Assembly (NCBI GenBank): GCA_000151295.1
Contig: GG745364.1
Coordinates: 127,357 to 191,356, forward strand
DNA: 64,000 bases
Source: Allomyces macrogynus ATCC 38327
Lineage: Eukaryota; Blastocladiomycota; Blastocladiomycetes; Blastocladiales; Blastocladiaceae
Direction of reading: 5' to 3'
Numbering within the stretch: the stretch's first letter is position 1; each line of letters opens with the position of its first letter. Under the pieces are notes generated by a model, which did no database searches, had not been told where the DNA came from, and was given only the letters and a program-made list of their open reading frames with translations. The translations under genes and the position numbers were made by a program. This document shows positions 32,667 through 42,458 of the stretch, in pieces.

Positions 32667-33714
32667 ATGGCCCCGCCGCCAGTACTGCATCTTATCGCGC
32701 GAGCCGCCATCGATGTGGCCGCGGCTGCCAATGCCTCGAAGACGGCGAATGCGACCATCGACGGTGGCGACACGGCAACGACCAACCATACCTCGCCGCT
32801 GCCGCCACCACCTTTCGATTTTGGCGTGGTCTTCAACGGCACCGATGCACCAAAAATCGGCCAGATGCTACTCGACAAGCTCAGCCATCCATCGATGCAG
32901 ATGATTCATGTGTTCGAAATCATGGGCGCCTACTTTTTTATCTTCGCGGTGTAAGCGATTCTGTTCGGCTCGAGAATAAGTATGGCGAACATCGCGATTT
33001 GCATCTGACCACGGCGGACGATGTCGATAGTTTGTGGAATATGCCGTACCTTGGCCGTTTGCTCGACCCGCTGAAACTCATTGTCGTCGCCTTCCACGAA
33101 TTCTCGCACGCGATCGTCGGCAAGTGCACGGGCGCGAAAATCGAGTCCATCGAAGTCAACCCGGACCAGGGCGGCGCGACACGATTGCGCGGCGGGAACG
33201 CGTGTCTGGTCCTGCCTGCCGGTTACATTGGCTCGTCCATTTTCGGCAGTTTGCTCGTCTTCTGCTCGTTTGACCTGCTCGCGTGCAAAGTCTCAGCGGG
33301 CATCGTCGCATTTGCGCTCCTCTGCACGCTGTGGTGGGCGCGCGACAATTTCACGCGCTGGCTCACGGGCCTGTGGTTCCTGCAAATCGTGCTTCTTTGG
33401 GTGTTTGACCACGGGTCCGGGCTCAAGGTGTTCACGATTGGCGTCGCGTCCATGTCGATTACCTACAGCTTTTGGGATATGGTCGAGGATTTGATTCGCC
33501 GTCGCGTGAACCACTCTGACGCGGCCATTTTTGCCAAGCGTACGCACACTTCTTCATTGAAACCAGAGCCACGGGGGCCGTTCGACTGACCTTTTCTGCA
33601 TCGTCATGTGTAGGATATGGGTGCACACCACAGTTTTGGGGCGTGTTTTGGTTCTTGATCTCGCTTTTGGTCCTCGCGTTTGCGGTCATTATGGCGATGC
33701 TCACCTGGCCGTAG
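32667..33714 (+). CDS. M50-type (M50B-like) membrane metallopeptidase, copy A
   Basis: Three exons, 32667..32950, 33031..33539, 33614..33714; 297 aa. The Ala/Asn-rich N-terminus carries several N-x-S/T sites. The zinc motif HEFSH (33095-33109) lies in 'LKLIVVAFHEFSHAIVGKCT', followed by 'QGGATRLRGGNACLVLPAGY' and four or so TM segments; the C-terminus 'YGCTPQFWGVFWFLISLLVL' is TM-rich. The pattern HExxH...QGG.T...GY.G matches peptidase M50B-like proteins. The second zinc ligand is expected in a later helix; the 'SFWDMVEDLI' Asp is a candidate. Such proteases cleave within or near membranes; the substrate is unknown. First of four tandem copies. Confidence 0.8.
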
Positions 33715-34247
33715 TGATTTGCTCTGTGATGGCGCGCGGTTCGAGCCTCTCCCCCTGTTTTGTCATGTCGCAACTTGTACCATATCTACGCCACGTCGCC
33801 AATGCAAACCATTTTTCGGCTTTCGCATCTCGTCGTTGCGCTTGTTGTTGTCCACCCGCGCATCTTGGCATTCGCTTCCATGGTTTACCCGTGGGCAGGG
33901 ACTCATGGTCTGCAAATCTGTTATCGTCGTGTGTTGGTCGAGCAAGGACTCCCTTGACGTCCGCTCTATTTTCAGTCGAACAATTGATACGATCTCAGGT
34001 GCGGCTCAAACGGGAGCGCATCTTGCAGCGATCTGCTGTCTACATGCCTTGTCCGGATCTCCCTGGCATGCCAGGGCGCTGGTTCGGCCTTGCTCGCCTT
34101 GACGTCCGGCAAATCCATTCCCACTGGCATGAGTGGCGCCACTTTATAACAGTTTCTCTTGCGCTTCGTCGAGCTATGTACACGGGTTTCTTGGTGCTTT
34201 CTGAGTGCACACCTCGCGATCCTCTCTCTTCCCGCCCCCCGCCCCCC

Positions 34248-34261
34248 GCCCCCCCCCCCCC
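34248..34261. repeat. poly-C tract upstream of M50 copy B
   Basis: 14-C run within a longer C-rich stretch (34229-34268), about 75 bp before the copy B ATG. Confidence 0.9.
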
Positions 34262-34334
34262 TCCCCCCGAGACTGCACGAACGCGCCGTGTAGCTACTCT
34301 ACCGCTCCTGCTTGCCCGTGGACCCACAAGAAAC

Positions 34335-35361
34335 ATGGCACCATACTCAACACTTCACCTCGTCGCGCGCGCCGCTGTGGCCGCGGTCGCACGTGCAAAT
34401 GCAACGGCATCCAATGAAACGACAGCTGCAGCATTCCAAGCATCGACTCTACCACCATTCGACTTCAGCAACGTGCAGTTTGTCAACGGCACCGACGCGC
34501 CCAGGCTCGGCGAAGTGCTGCTCGCCAAGTTGAGCCACCCGTCGATGCAAATGATCCACGTCTTTCAAATCATGGGCATCTACTTTTTCGTCTTTGCCAT
34601 GTGCGTATCACGAACCAGCTCGCCTTTTTGTTCTTGTCTACGGCTGATGCTGTTCCGACTCGACAGCCTGTGGAACATGCCATACGTCGGCCGGATACTC
34701 GACCCGCTCAAGCTCATTGTCGTAACATTCCACGAGTTCTCGCACGCCGTAATCGGCAAATGCACGGGCGCCAAAGTCGAGTCGGTCGAGGTTACGCCTG
34801 ACCAGGGCGGCGCAACGCGGTTACGTGGTGGGAACGCATGCCTCGTCCTCCCCGCCGGTTACATTGGCTCATCCATCTTTGGCAGCACACTCGTCTTTTG
34901 CGCGTTTGATTCGACCGCGAGCCAGATCGCCGCGGGCATTGTTACGTTCACGATGCTCACAACGCTCTGGTGGGCCCGCGATAACTTCACACGCGGATTG
35001 ACCGTGTTCTGGTTTGTGGACGTGACCATCGCGTGGGTCACGAAGGGCGGCGCCGCTCTCATGGTCTTTATTTTGGGCGTCGGCACCATGTCAATCACCT
35101 ACAGTTTTTGGGATATGGTCGAGGACCTGATTCGGCGGCGCGTCAACCATTCGGACGCGGCCATCTTTGCAAAACGTACGCCGTGCTTCGCGTTTTGATT
35201 GATTGAGCTGAAGCCGCAGCCGGGTGGACTGATGTTAGCCCCGTTCCTTACGACTCGCAGGTTACGGGTGCACGCCACAATTTTGGGGCGTCCTTTGGTT
35301 CTTTATTTCTCTTTTGTTCCTCGCATTTGCGGTCGTCATGGCCATGATTGTATGGCCATAA
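34335..35361 (+). CDS. M50-type (M50B-like) membrane metallopeptidase, copy B
   Basis: Three exons, 34335..34600, 34667..35175, 35261..35361; 291 aa. Exon 2 (509 bp) and exon 3 (101 bp) have exactly the lengths and phases of copy A. HEFSH sits in 'LKLIVVTFHEFSHAVIGKCT'; the rest is colinear with copy A ('DNFTRGLTVFWFVDVTIAWV' versus 'DNFTRWLTGLWFLQIVLLWV'). Divergence concentrates in the N-terminus and the third TM region. Intact and probably functional. Confidence 0.8.
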
Positions 35362-35625
35362 CTGTCGGCGTTGTGGTTGAGCGGTTGTTCTCATTTTTGA
35401 TGCGTTCTCAATCAAGCCAAACATTCTCATCCTTGCCAAATTGTGATCCATTCCTCTCCACCTTCTGGTCCTAGCCGGCGCTTATGATTCGCGAAAGGCT
35501 CACGCACGAGAGAGAGATGACTGCCAACGCGTCCTTGCTGCAATATTTACTTGGCCAGCAGCTCGCGACTTGGGCCGGAGTGCCAGGGCGAGGCAAAAGA
35601 CCTTCGCGTTGCTGCAAGCACAGTC

Positions 35626-35775
35626 ATGGCACCAAGTCCGCGTAGACACATTGCCGCACGCGCCGTCGCCAATGCAACCGTCTCAGCATTATCCGCAGCC
35701 TCAGCTGCCGCAAATGAGACCATGCCGACAACACCTGAAGGCAGTTTGCAATTTTCAAAGTTGAGGTTGTTTCCG
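35626..35775 (+). pseudogene. M50 array: N-terminal stub (copy D)
   Basis: MAPSPRRHIAARAVANATV followed by 'SAASAAANETMPTTPEGSLQ' has the layout of the copy A/B first exon (MAP..., HIAAR/HLVAR, Ala/Asn/Thr-rich). The similarity stops at about 35775 and no HExxH follows. A truncated duplicate. Confidence 0.5.
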
Positions 35776-37104
35776 AGATTTAGGCGTCCCCTGCTACCAG
35801 GTCGAAATGCACAGAAACGCCCATGGACATCCCATAAGGACTCGACGCACAGACCAACGCGAACGGACAGGGGTCGGACACAACCTCGTCACCACACGGA
35901 CAAGCTCCACCACACACGCCCTCGCAACTCACCACCGGCTCGCTCGCCGGACCGAGAGCGTGCGCCCAACGCCAACCACAGGGTTCACGGCGCGACCACT
36001 GAGATGGTACAGCAAAGTGGATAACACCATATCCAACGGGCAATGGTGCTGGCCGTGTGCTGTTGGGTGCTGGCGCCAGCTGCACGCCACACAAGCAGGG
36101 CCACCCGGACGCCATTGGCATGGAAGGAAGCGAATGCTGCAGTCACACTCGCTGCCAACACTCATTGGCGCTGGCGCCGGCTCAGCGCAGGAGCGCTGGT
36201 CGCAGTGCGGTCAGTCCAAGCGCCACGCTGCGGGGGCACACAATGGTTTCAGAGGTAACAAACGTCAGACGGGTGAAGATGGGTGAGGAATGGCCAACGT
36301 GGGGAGGCAGTGGGTCGAGTGTGCCAAAGATAGCAAAGCAATCAATAACAGGGGCACTTCCGTGTGCGCGAACCGCTCCAAACCACCCCTGAACATTTGT
36401 TTTCCCGCTCCGTCTCGTTGCTCGCGCGAGTTGTAGACGAACTGCGTCCACAAGTCTCAAAATGCGAGCACTCCCAAGCGTCTGTGCGTGATGGTAACCC
36501 TTTACCAAACCGAGCAATTGCGCTTGTGGGGAACTCGAGAAACTGGTGGCGCGTTGTCCGCATTGCACCTCGAAACCGGAAACAGGACGAGCAGGACCAC
36601 AAGAGGGCAACAGCAAGGATCTGGCCAACAGACGCGAGCACACACGAAAGCAGGATGGGGGGGAAGCGCGCGAGCCATCAATTCGCTGAACAATTCACAA
36701 ACTCGACCCACAATACAAACGACTTCCTCAACCGCATGGCACAAACGAAAACTGGGAAGGCAACAGTGACGACGACGACGTACCTGGCCAACAGACGCAA
36801 GCACACATGAAAGCAGGATAAGGGGAAGCGCGCGAGCAAAGAGAAGCAGCAGTTGCAGGCCCCCAAGTCCTTTTGGTTGTGCTCGCTCGACTGTGGCCAG
36901 GCGGCGCAAGCGCGAAAAACGGGGTGGAAATGAAATGAAAAGGAAAACACAACTGCGACGAAGGCAACAACACCAGCAGAGGTCAGACAAACGAATAATG
37001 GGCGTGCGCGTAGCACGGAGCAAATATCGACCTGGCGTTGCATGTCGATGACTGGGTCGAATGACTCGAACGCGTAGACGTTGGATAACAACCCAAACCT
37101 ACCA
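35776..37104. other. 1.3 kb without a recognised gene
   Basis: Only low-complexity ORFs. It contains the direct repeat described at 36621-36837. Confidence 0.4.
36621..36837. repeat. direct repeat, two ~54-bp copies 163 bp apart
   Basis: Copies at 36621-36675 and 36784-36837 share CTGGCCAACAGACGC, AGCACACA, GAAAGCAGGAT and GAAGCGCGCGAGC with a few substitutions. A short 'ggcaacag' precedes both. Non-coding as far as I can tell. Confidence 0.75.
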
Positions 37105-37303
37105 TGTTGCGCACGCCCATCACGTCCTGGAACTCGCGCGCCGCGCAGTGTCGCCCGTGATCAAAACTGTGATCAAGCTCAAGTTCGGCAGCAGGCGAAT
37201 CCGCATCGCCTCCTGAGCTGGGCGACACGTTAGGGGGCAGCACTGCGACAACGCGGCGGCCCATCGCCAAACCAATGGCATAAAACAGCCATAACGGCGC
37301 CAT
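37105..37303 (-). CDS. possible first exon of a secreted or membrane protein
   Basis: ATG at 37303 starts MAPLWLFYAIGLAMGRRVVA, a signal-peptide-like segment, followed by 'REFQDVMGVRNM' and a plausible GTAGGT donor near 37105. No continuing exon was found to the left. Low confidence; unrecognised. Confidence 0.2.
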
Positions 37304-38061
37304 GGTGCATGCATCCGAGCCACGGCATCCCCACGCGACGGCGGCGCCAACAGCGCGCGCAGATGCTGCGGCCGGTGACGCGCTGCTGGCGCCGAGGTTC
37401 TCAGATGGTTTGCAGTGCAGTGCGCGGTGGAGAAGGATCAGGGAAGGGCAATGCTATTGCACGCGTACACCTCCAAACTCCACCCAAACTCCACCCTGTC
37501 GGCCCGGCGCTGGGCAGGTGCTGGCAGCTGCGCGCACGCGCCGCGGTATGTTTCCTATGATTGTGTTGGCATGCGCCCAGGCGGTCAGTCGTGGGTAGCG
37601 ACGGTGGCGGCCATGCTGACAGTGATTCCGAGGAAAAACGTCGGTTAGTGAGGGGCTGTCCGACGAAACCATCGGACGCTGAGTTGCGCGTAGGTTATTC
37701 TCGGAGAGACAGTCTTGCACCAAGCCACAACGTTGTTTTGAACAGCACACAGAAACGTCGACCGCGAGCTTTTGCTAAACGTCTCTAATCCCCTCGTCAG
37801 CCGTCAGCAGCCGTCAGATTTCCCCGCACCTATCGTTGGCAGCTTACTCTCAGCTCTTGCCAAGCTCTCGCTGTAGCCACCCGCAACAACCCACAATGGG
37901 CTCCGTGAACGACAACTCGCTGCACTGACGAACCAGCGCGCGCTCCACTGTGCTTGCTCTTCACGCCGCTGCAACAGCAACATTCCGCAACCCATACGAC
38001 AGGGCCCAGGGAGTGCAGCAATCGGCGACCCGCCCACTATTATCCGGGCGTGCCCGCAGCT

Positions 38062-38141
38062 CCATCGGAAAGACAGCACCTCTCTATTTATCTGTCGTGC
38101 CCCATCGGAAAGGCAGCACCTCTCTATACATCTGCCATGTT
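38062..38141. repeat. 40-bp tandem duplication upstream of M50 copy C
   Basis: CCATCGGAAAGACAGCACC... (38062) and CCATCGGAAAGGCAGCACC... (38102) repeat with period 40 and about four mismatches. Confidence 0.8.
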
Positions 38142-38230
38142 CCTCGTAATCGTTTGGTGCCGGTTTGCGCGTGCCCTCCAACTCGTGTTTCATCGACAGT
38201 TCCCCAGCTGCTGCCGCGAACATTGTGACA

Positions 38231-38778
38231 ATGGCACCACATCCGCTCGTTCATCTCGTTGTGCGCACCATCGCAAACGCAACCGTCTCCTTAATATCAG
38301 TATCGACCAAGGATGGGACAGATGCGACAGTCCCACCGAGCGGAACCCTCGGCCTATTCACCAACCTGTTGAAACCGCCCATCGGCACGACCTGCATTTT
38401 CGAAATCATGAGCTGGCACCTCTTGACGTTCCTTGTGTCTGTCTCTCACGTAGAGTGGAACATTCCGTACCTTGGCCGGCTGCTCGACCTGTACAAGCTG
38501 CTCGTCGTCGCATTCCACGAATTTTCGCACGCGCCGGTTGGCAAGTGCACAGGCGCGACAATCCAATCTATCGATGTCACACCCGACCAAGGTGGGGCGA
38601 CACGATTGCGCGGCGGGAACGCGAACGCGTGCCTCGTTCTCCCCTCCGGCTACATCGGCTTGTCGATCGTTGCATCGTTCTTGTATTCTGCGCGTTCGAC
38701 TTGTTCGCTTGCAAGGTTGCGGCCGCATTATTGATTCTGGCGGTTGCTGTGAACATGGCTACGCTCGTATGGCCGTAA
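38231..38778 (+). pseudogene. M50 array: internally deleted copy C
   Basis: The start MAPHPLVHLVVRTIANATV and the zinc motif region 'LLVVAFHEFSHAPVGKCT' are kept, as is 'DQGGATRLRGG'. The intron 1 equivalent has shrunk to about 19 bp and reads through. After 'GYIGLSIV' a one-base shift leads to 'LVFCAFDLFACKVAA', which runs straight into 'LLILAVAVNMATLVWP' and stop: the extreme C-terminus of copies A/B. Thus roughly 100 codons, including exon 2's end and intron 2, are deleted. HEFSH survives but most TM segments do not. Confidence 0.7.
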
Positions 38779-38970
38779 AAATACAAATGAGGAGCGTCCA
38801 TCGTGTCCCCTCTTTTGAGCATGGGCCTTTGTTCTTTCCTTGGAGGCCCTGATCGGTCGCTGTTGCTGCCTCCATCTTTCGCAGGAACCTTTTCGGCGTG
38901 TCTCGCTTCCAATCGTAACAAAATGACAGCCTGGATAGAAATGCACCTGATAATTCTTACTCTTTATCAT

Positions 38971-39276
38971 TCATTCAACCTTCTCCACCTTGCCCGAACA
39001 GTTTCCTCCCCTTTCATCGACTTTTGGCTCATCCTGCTTGGCCAGCTTCTCCGTGAAGATCTCAGCCTGGCGGTTCTTGCCGAGCCGTTGCAACACATCA
39101 ATAAGGCCCGAAAGCACAGTACGCGTCACCTCTTCGACCGGCGACAATGCAAGGGCGCGACGATAGCTCGGTTCCGCGGATGCCAGGTCGCCCGATTGCG
39201 CCTGCAGCGTCGCGAGCGTAAGGTAGGCTTCAGCGTGCGCGCGGCGCTCGGGCCTTGGCGAGCACGCGTTATCCAT
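38971..39276 (-). CDS. small TPR-repeat ORF
   Basis: A 101-residue ORF with one clear tetratricopeptide repeat: 'AEAYLTLATLQAQSGDLASA' then 'EPSYRRALALSP', and a second degenerate helix pair ('VLSGLIDVLQRLGKNRQAEI'). It probably is the last exon of a longer TPR protein whose upstream exons I could not connect; the region to 39765 has no other domain. Function not assignable. Confidence 0.45.
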   Translation of the reverse strand: MDNACSPRPERRAHAEAYLTLATLQAQSGDLASAEPSYRRALALSPVEEVTRTVLSGLIDVLQRLGKNRQAEIFTEKLAKQDEPKVDERGGNCSGKVEKVE

Positions 39277-39765
39277 GACGGAGCATACTGTCCGCGAATA
39301 ATTGGACGGGGTCAGATGTGGATTTGTGCTGATGGAAATGGAGAGGGCGTGCCCCTACCATAGGCCGCGGCGGCGACCGCGGATGCGGGGCTAGGGGCGG
39401 TCCCACCGGCTGGCGGCATCATTGTGCAACAAGTCAGATTTCGGGGTTGCGAGGGCGGAGTGGACGTCGAGATGATTAATTGCCGGGGCAGAGTGAAGTC
39501 GGCAGAGCGGATCGCTTTCGGCATCGAGGCGAAGCAACAAGCGTCGCACGTCAGAGCGGTTCCTGGATTTGATGCAGAGCCCCCACCACCGCCTTCGACG
39601 TCAATGACCACGATGCCGCGACCACCACGACGACCAGCACCGTGCGGCACCTGCTGCAATCTGCTCCATGACGCTCCCCATCCGACGCTCCGACAACAGC
39701 GGCGGTCTGCACGATCTGCGCCGACTCCGCCGTATTCCAACCGACCAATATGGTCAAGTTCGTCA

Positions 39766-42266
39766 ATGATCGCAGCGGCCACGGTCGTCGTTCTTGCGCT
39801 CGCGACAATGGCCGTTCACGTAACCGCCAACCCCGATTCTGCAAGGAGCGCGCCCGCCAATGCACTTCCAGACGGCTTACCACCTGTCGCGCTCGGGGCC
39901 GCACCGCTCACGGGTTTTCTCGACGCCGCAACCAATCCATGGGCGCAGTACGCGCTGTCTTTCTTTGCCTCGGCACCAGCAACGCCGTCCACCGGCACCA
40001 GTACGGCCGCCTCTGCTGCCACCCCGTCGGTTGCACCTGAAGACGCTCTGGTCGCTGCCGCGCGCACGGCCGCCGTGGCCCTGCGTTCACAGCGCGAGCT
40101 GCAGCTGACGCTGCCCGTTGCGCAAATCCTGCAGCCGGCTGTCGACCTGACGGCATTCCATTTTGCGGGCGGTGCCAACGTTTCGACGGCGCGGATTGAC
40201 GCGGCAGCCGCGGCGCTCGTGCTCGGCGCGCGCCGGATTGCGGTCGACCTGTTTTGGGACGCGAACCGCGTACGATGGCAGCTGTGCCCCGCAGAGTACC
40301 CGTACCCGATGCCCGCCGCCGTGAACGCGACGCGTTTTGTGCCGGGAACAAGCGACGTTTGGCTCGACTTGCCCGTGGCGCGCGCGCGCTCGTTGGGATT
40401 GGAATTGCCAAATGGGGGGCGGGGGGTCCTTGCTGCGCCTTCCGCGCCGGCGTGGTCGCCGCCCAGCGACCCAGATACGGCCACGGTCGTCTGTCACGCC
40501 GTGCCGGGCGCCGACTGGCCGCGGTTCGTGCAGGAAGTCAAAGAGTATGTCGGGTCGCTGCGCAGCGCGTTTGCAGCCACGTTCCACGTCGTCGAGTTGC
40601 GGCTGCACGACTTGCAAGTCACGCTGCGCCCGCCGGATCCGGCCGCGAACGTGCCGCTCACGCCAACCGTCACGACGTCGGTCGCGGTCGTGAACAATGT
40701 CACGTCCACCTTCACCTCGACCATTATGCCGACCGCTGCGGCGACCGAGGCTGTACCGAACGTCGACCCGCTCGGCACGTTCCTGGCGGCGCAATTCGGG
40801 TCGGTACTTTTGACGCCCGCAAACCTCGCGCGGGCGTCTGGGGATGTGGTCGCGACGGATACGTCGCAGCTTGTCCAGCCTGCAGGGATGGCCAACCAGC
40901 CGATCAATGCGTTTGAGAATGCCCTTGCTGTTGACGCCAAGTATCGTGCTCCGAATGACGGAACGCCGTTGCCGACCCTGTTCGACCTGATCCGCGTCCA
41001 GCCGCGAAGGCTGATTGCGTTTACGGTAGCGTCCGACGCGGTCTGGACGCGCCCACCCACGGGGTTGAACTGGACCACCGAGTCGAACGTTTTGTTCCGC
41101 CGTTCCGTGCTCGCTCCAGTACTCGCGGATAACTCGTCGGCACCTGCCTTGGCAGTTCCAGGGAACGGACTCGCAGGTCTCCCTATGGTTTCGGGCACCG
41201 ACCTCGCGCTTGCACCAAGCCTATCACCGGCCGCAACTTCCGCGATGCGCAGTGTCCTCGACTGCCCGGGCCTCCTCAGTCGCCACCTCGGAACCGAATC
41301 GATGCCATTCCAATCGGCCACCTCCGCGGGCGACAACTTGACCGCGTCCTTTCTGCAAGTCGCCGACACCCGCAACTCTCCGTTCACGTACGACGAATCC
41401 CGCGCCGTTGCCGGGTGTGGGTACGCGCCGCGGCTCGCGTCGACCGCGGCTAACCTGTCGTCCCCCGCGTCCTCGCTTGCCTCGGCGATGCTCGGCAGCA
41501 TCTGGTCGTGGCACACGCTGCAGCCCATCAACTCGACCGTGCACAACTGCGCGCTCGCATCGCTCTCTCTCGCGTCCCGGTCCGCGCCCGTGCACTCGGA
41601 CGCGCCCGACTTCAAGTTGCCCGACACGAACGTCTCCACCTCCTCGTCGGCACCAAACACGGGCCCGCGGTGGGTCGCCGCTCGGTGCCTGGACTTGTAC
41701 TACACGGCGTGCCAGTCGACATCGGACCCGCATATTTGGGCACTGTCGCCGACGCGGTACGCGTGGCCCGAAGCTGCGGCCCCCGCACCGACTGCAGGGC
41801 GCGCGTGTCCGGACGGGTTCACGTTTGCGGTCCCGCGCACGCCACTGCAGAATTGGATGCTGGGCAGGGCGATGGCGACTAAGGGGGTGGATGCGGCGTG
41901 GTGTACTTTGCGGACGCGAGTACCGATGGGTGCTGGGTCGTGGGGTCGGCCAAGTGCGCGTATTCCGGGCCTGTACGTTTTCAATTTTTCGGGTTGGACT
42001 TGGAGCGGGGGTGAACTTGATGAATGGTTGCGTGCTAGGACGCCGAGCAAGTGCAGCAAATCATTGCCGTTTCGCTGGGCGCGGGGTTGATCGTCTTGAT
42101 TGTCGTGGCCGTGTTCGTTTGGGTCAAGTGCCGCCGGTACCTGCGCGTGTCCAAGATAGCCAGGCGGCAGAACATGGTCAAGAAACGGCTCGCGGAGCTG
42201 GAAGAAGTGACCGTGCCGGTACGTGCGATGGAAGTCTTTGATGCAGTGGAGGAATCATTCGACTAA
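39766..42266 (+). CDS. Mtc6-like type I membrane glycoprotein
   Basis: Two exons, 39766..41972 and 42039..42266 (about 811 aa after allowing one missing base). I chose ATG 39766 because it opens a signal peptide ('MIAAATVVVLALATMAVHVT'). The ectodomain has 'ARRIAVDLFWDANRVRWQLC', resembling the VDLYWD...W.LCP core of fungal Mtc6, plus 'SIWSW', many N-x-S/T sites and late cysteines. Exon 2 supplies the TM ('IIAVSLGAGLIVLIVVAVFV') and a short basic tail. At about 41899 the frame breaks: 'GVDAAW' should continue 'VYFADASTDGCWVV', which needs one extra G in TGG-TGTAC. Mtc6 affects telomere capping in yeast by an unknown route. The family call rests on motif memory. Confidence 0.6.
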
Positions 42267-42318
42267 CCAACCACTTGCCGGATTGTGGAATGGAATTGTG
42301 TAGTTTTGAGCCGCTGCA

Positions 42319-42334
42319 CCCCCCCCCCCCCCCC
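42319..42334. repeat. poly-C run (16)
   Basis: Lies between the convergent 3' ends of the Mtc6-like and BRCT genes. Confidence 0.95.
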
Positions 42335-42458
42335 TCCTCCTCTTTCGCTTTCTCCAATCGTCCTTTTGCTGTAAACTTCAGAATATATACCCCGCAGCTC
42401 CCACCATTGTTCATAAATAGATCCCTTGCCGTCATCCACTTGCTCTTTCACATTTTTA

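Noticed and set aside
34201..34270. C-rich stretch upstream of M50 copy B as a structured regulatory element
   Set aside because: Similar G/C homopolymers occur in unrelated non-coding places (3428, 42319, 58788); no evidence for a specific function.
38231..38734. M50 copy C as an intact intronless retrogene
   Set aside because: It reads through only because intron 1 shrank to about 19 bp; the frame breaks after the GYIG segment and about 100 codons are deleted.
39312..39904. Long minus-strand ORFs opposite the Mtc6-like gene
   Set aside because: High-GC antisense shadows with no domain pattern; the plus strand has a signal peptide and family motifs.
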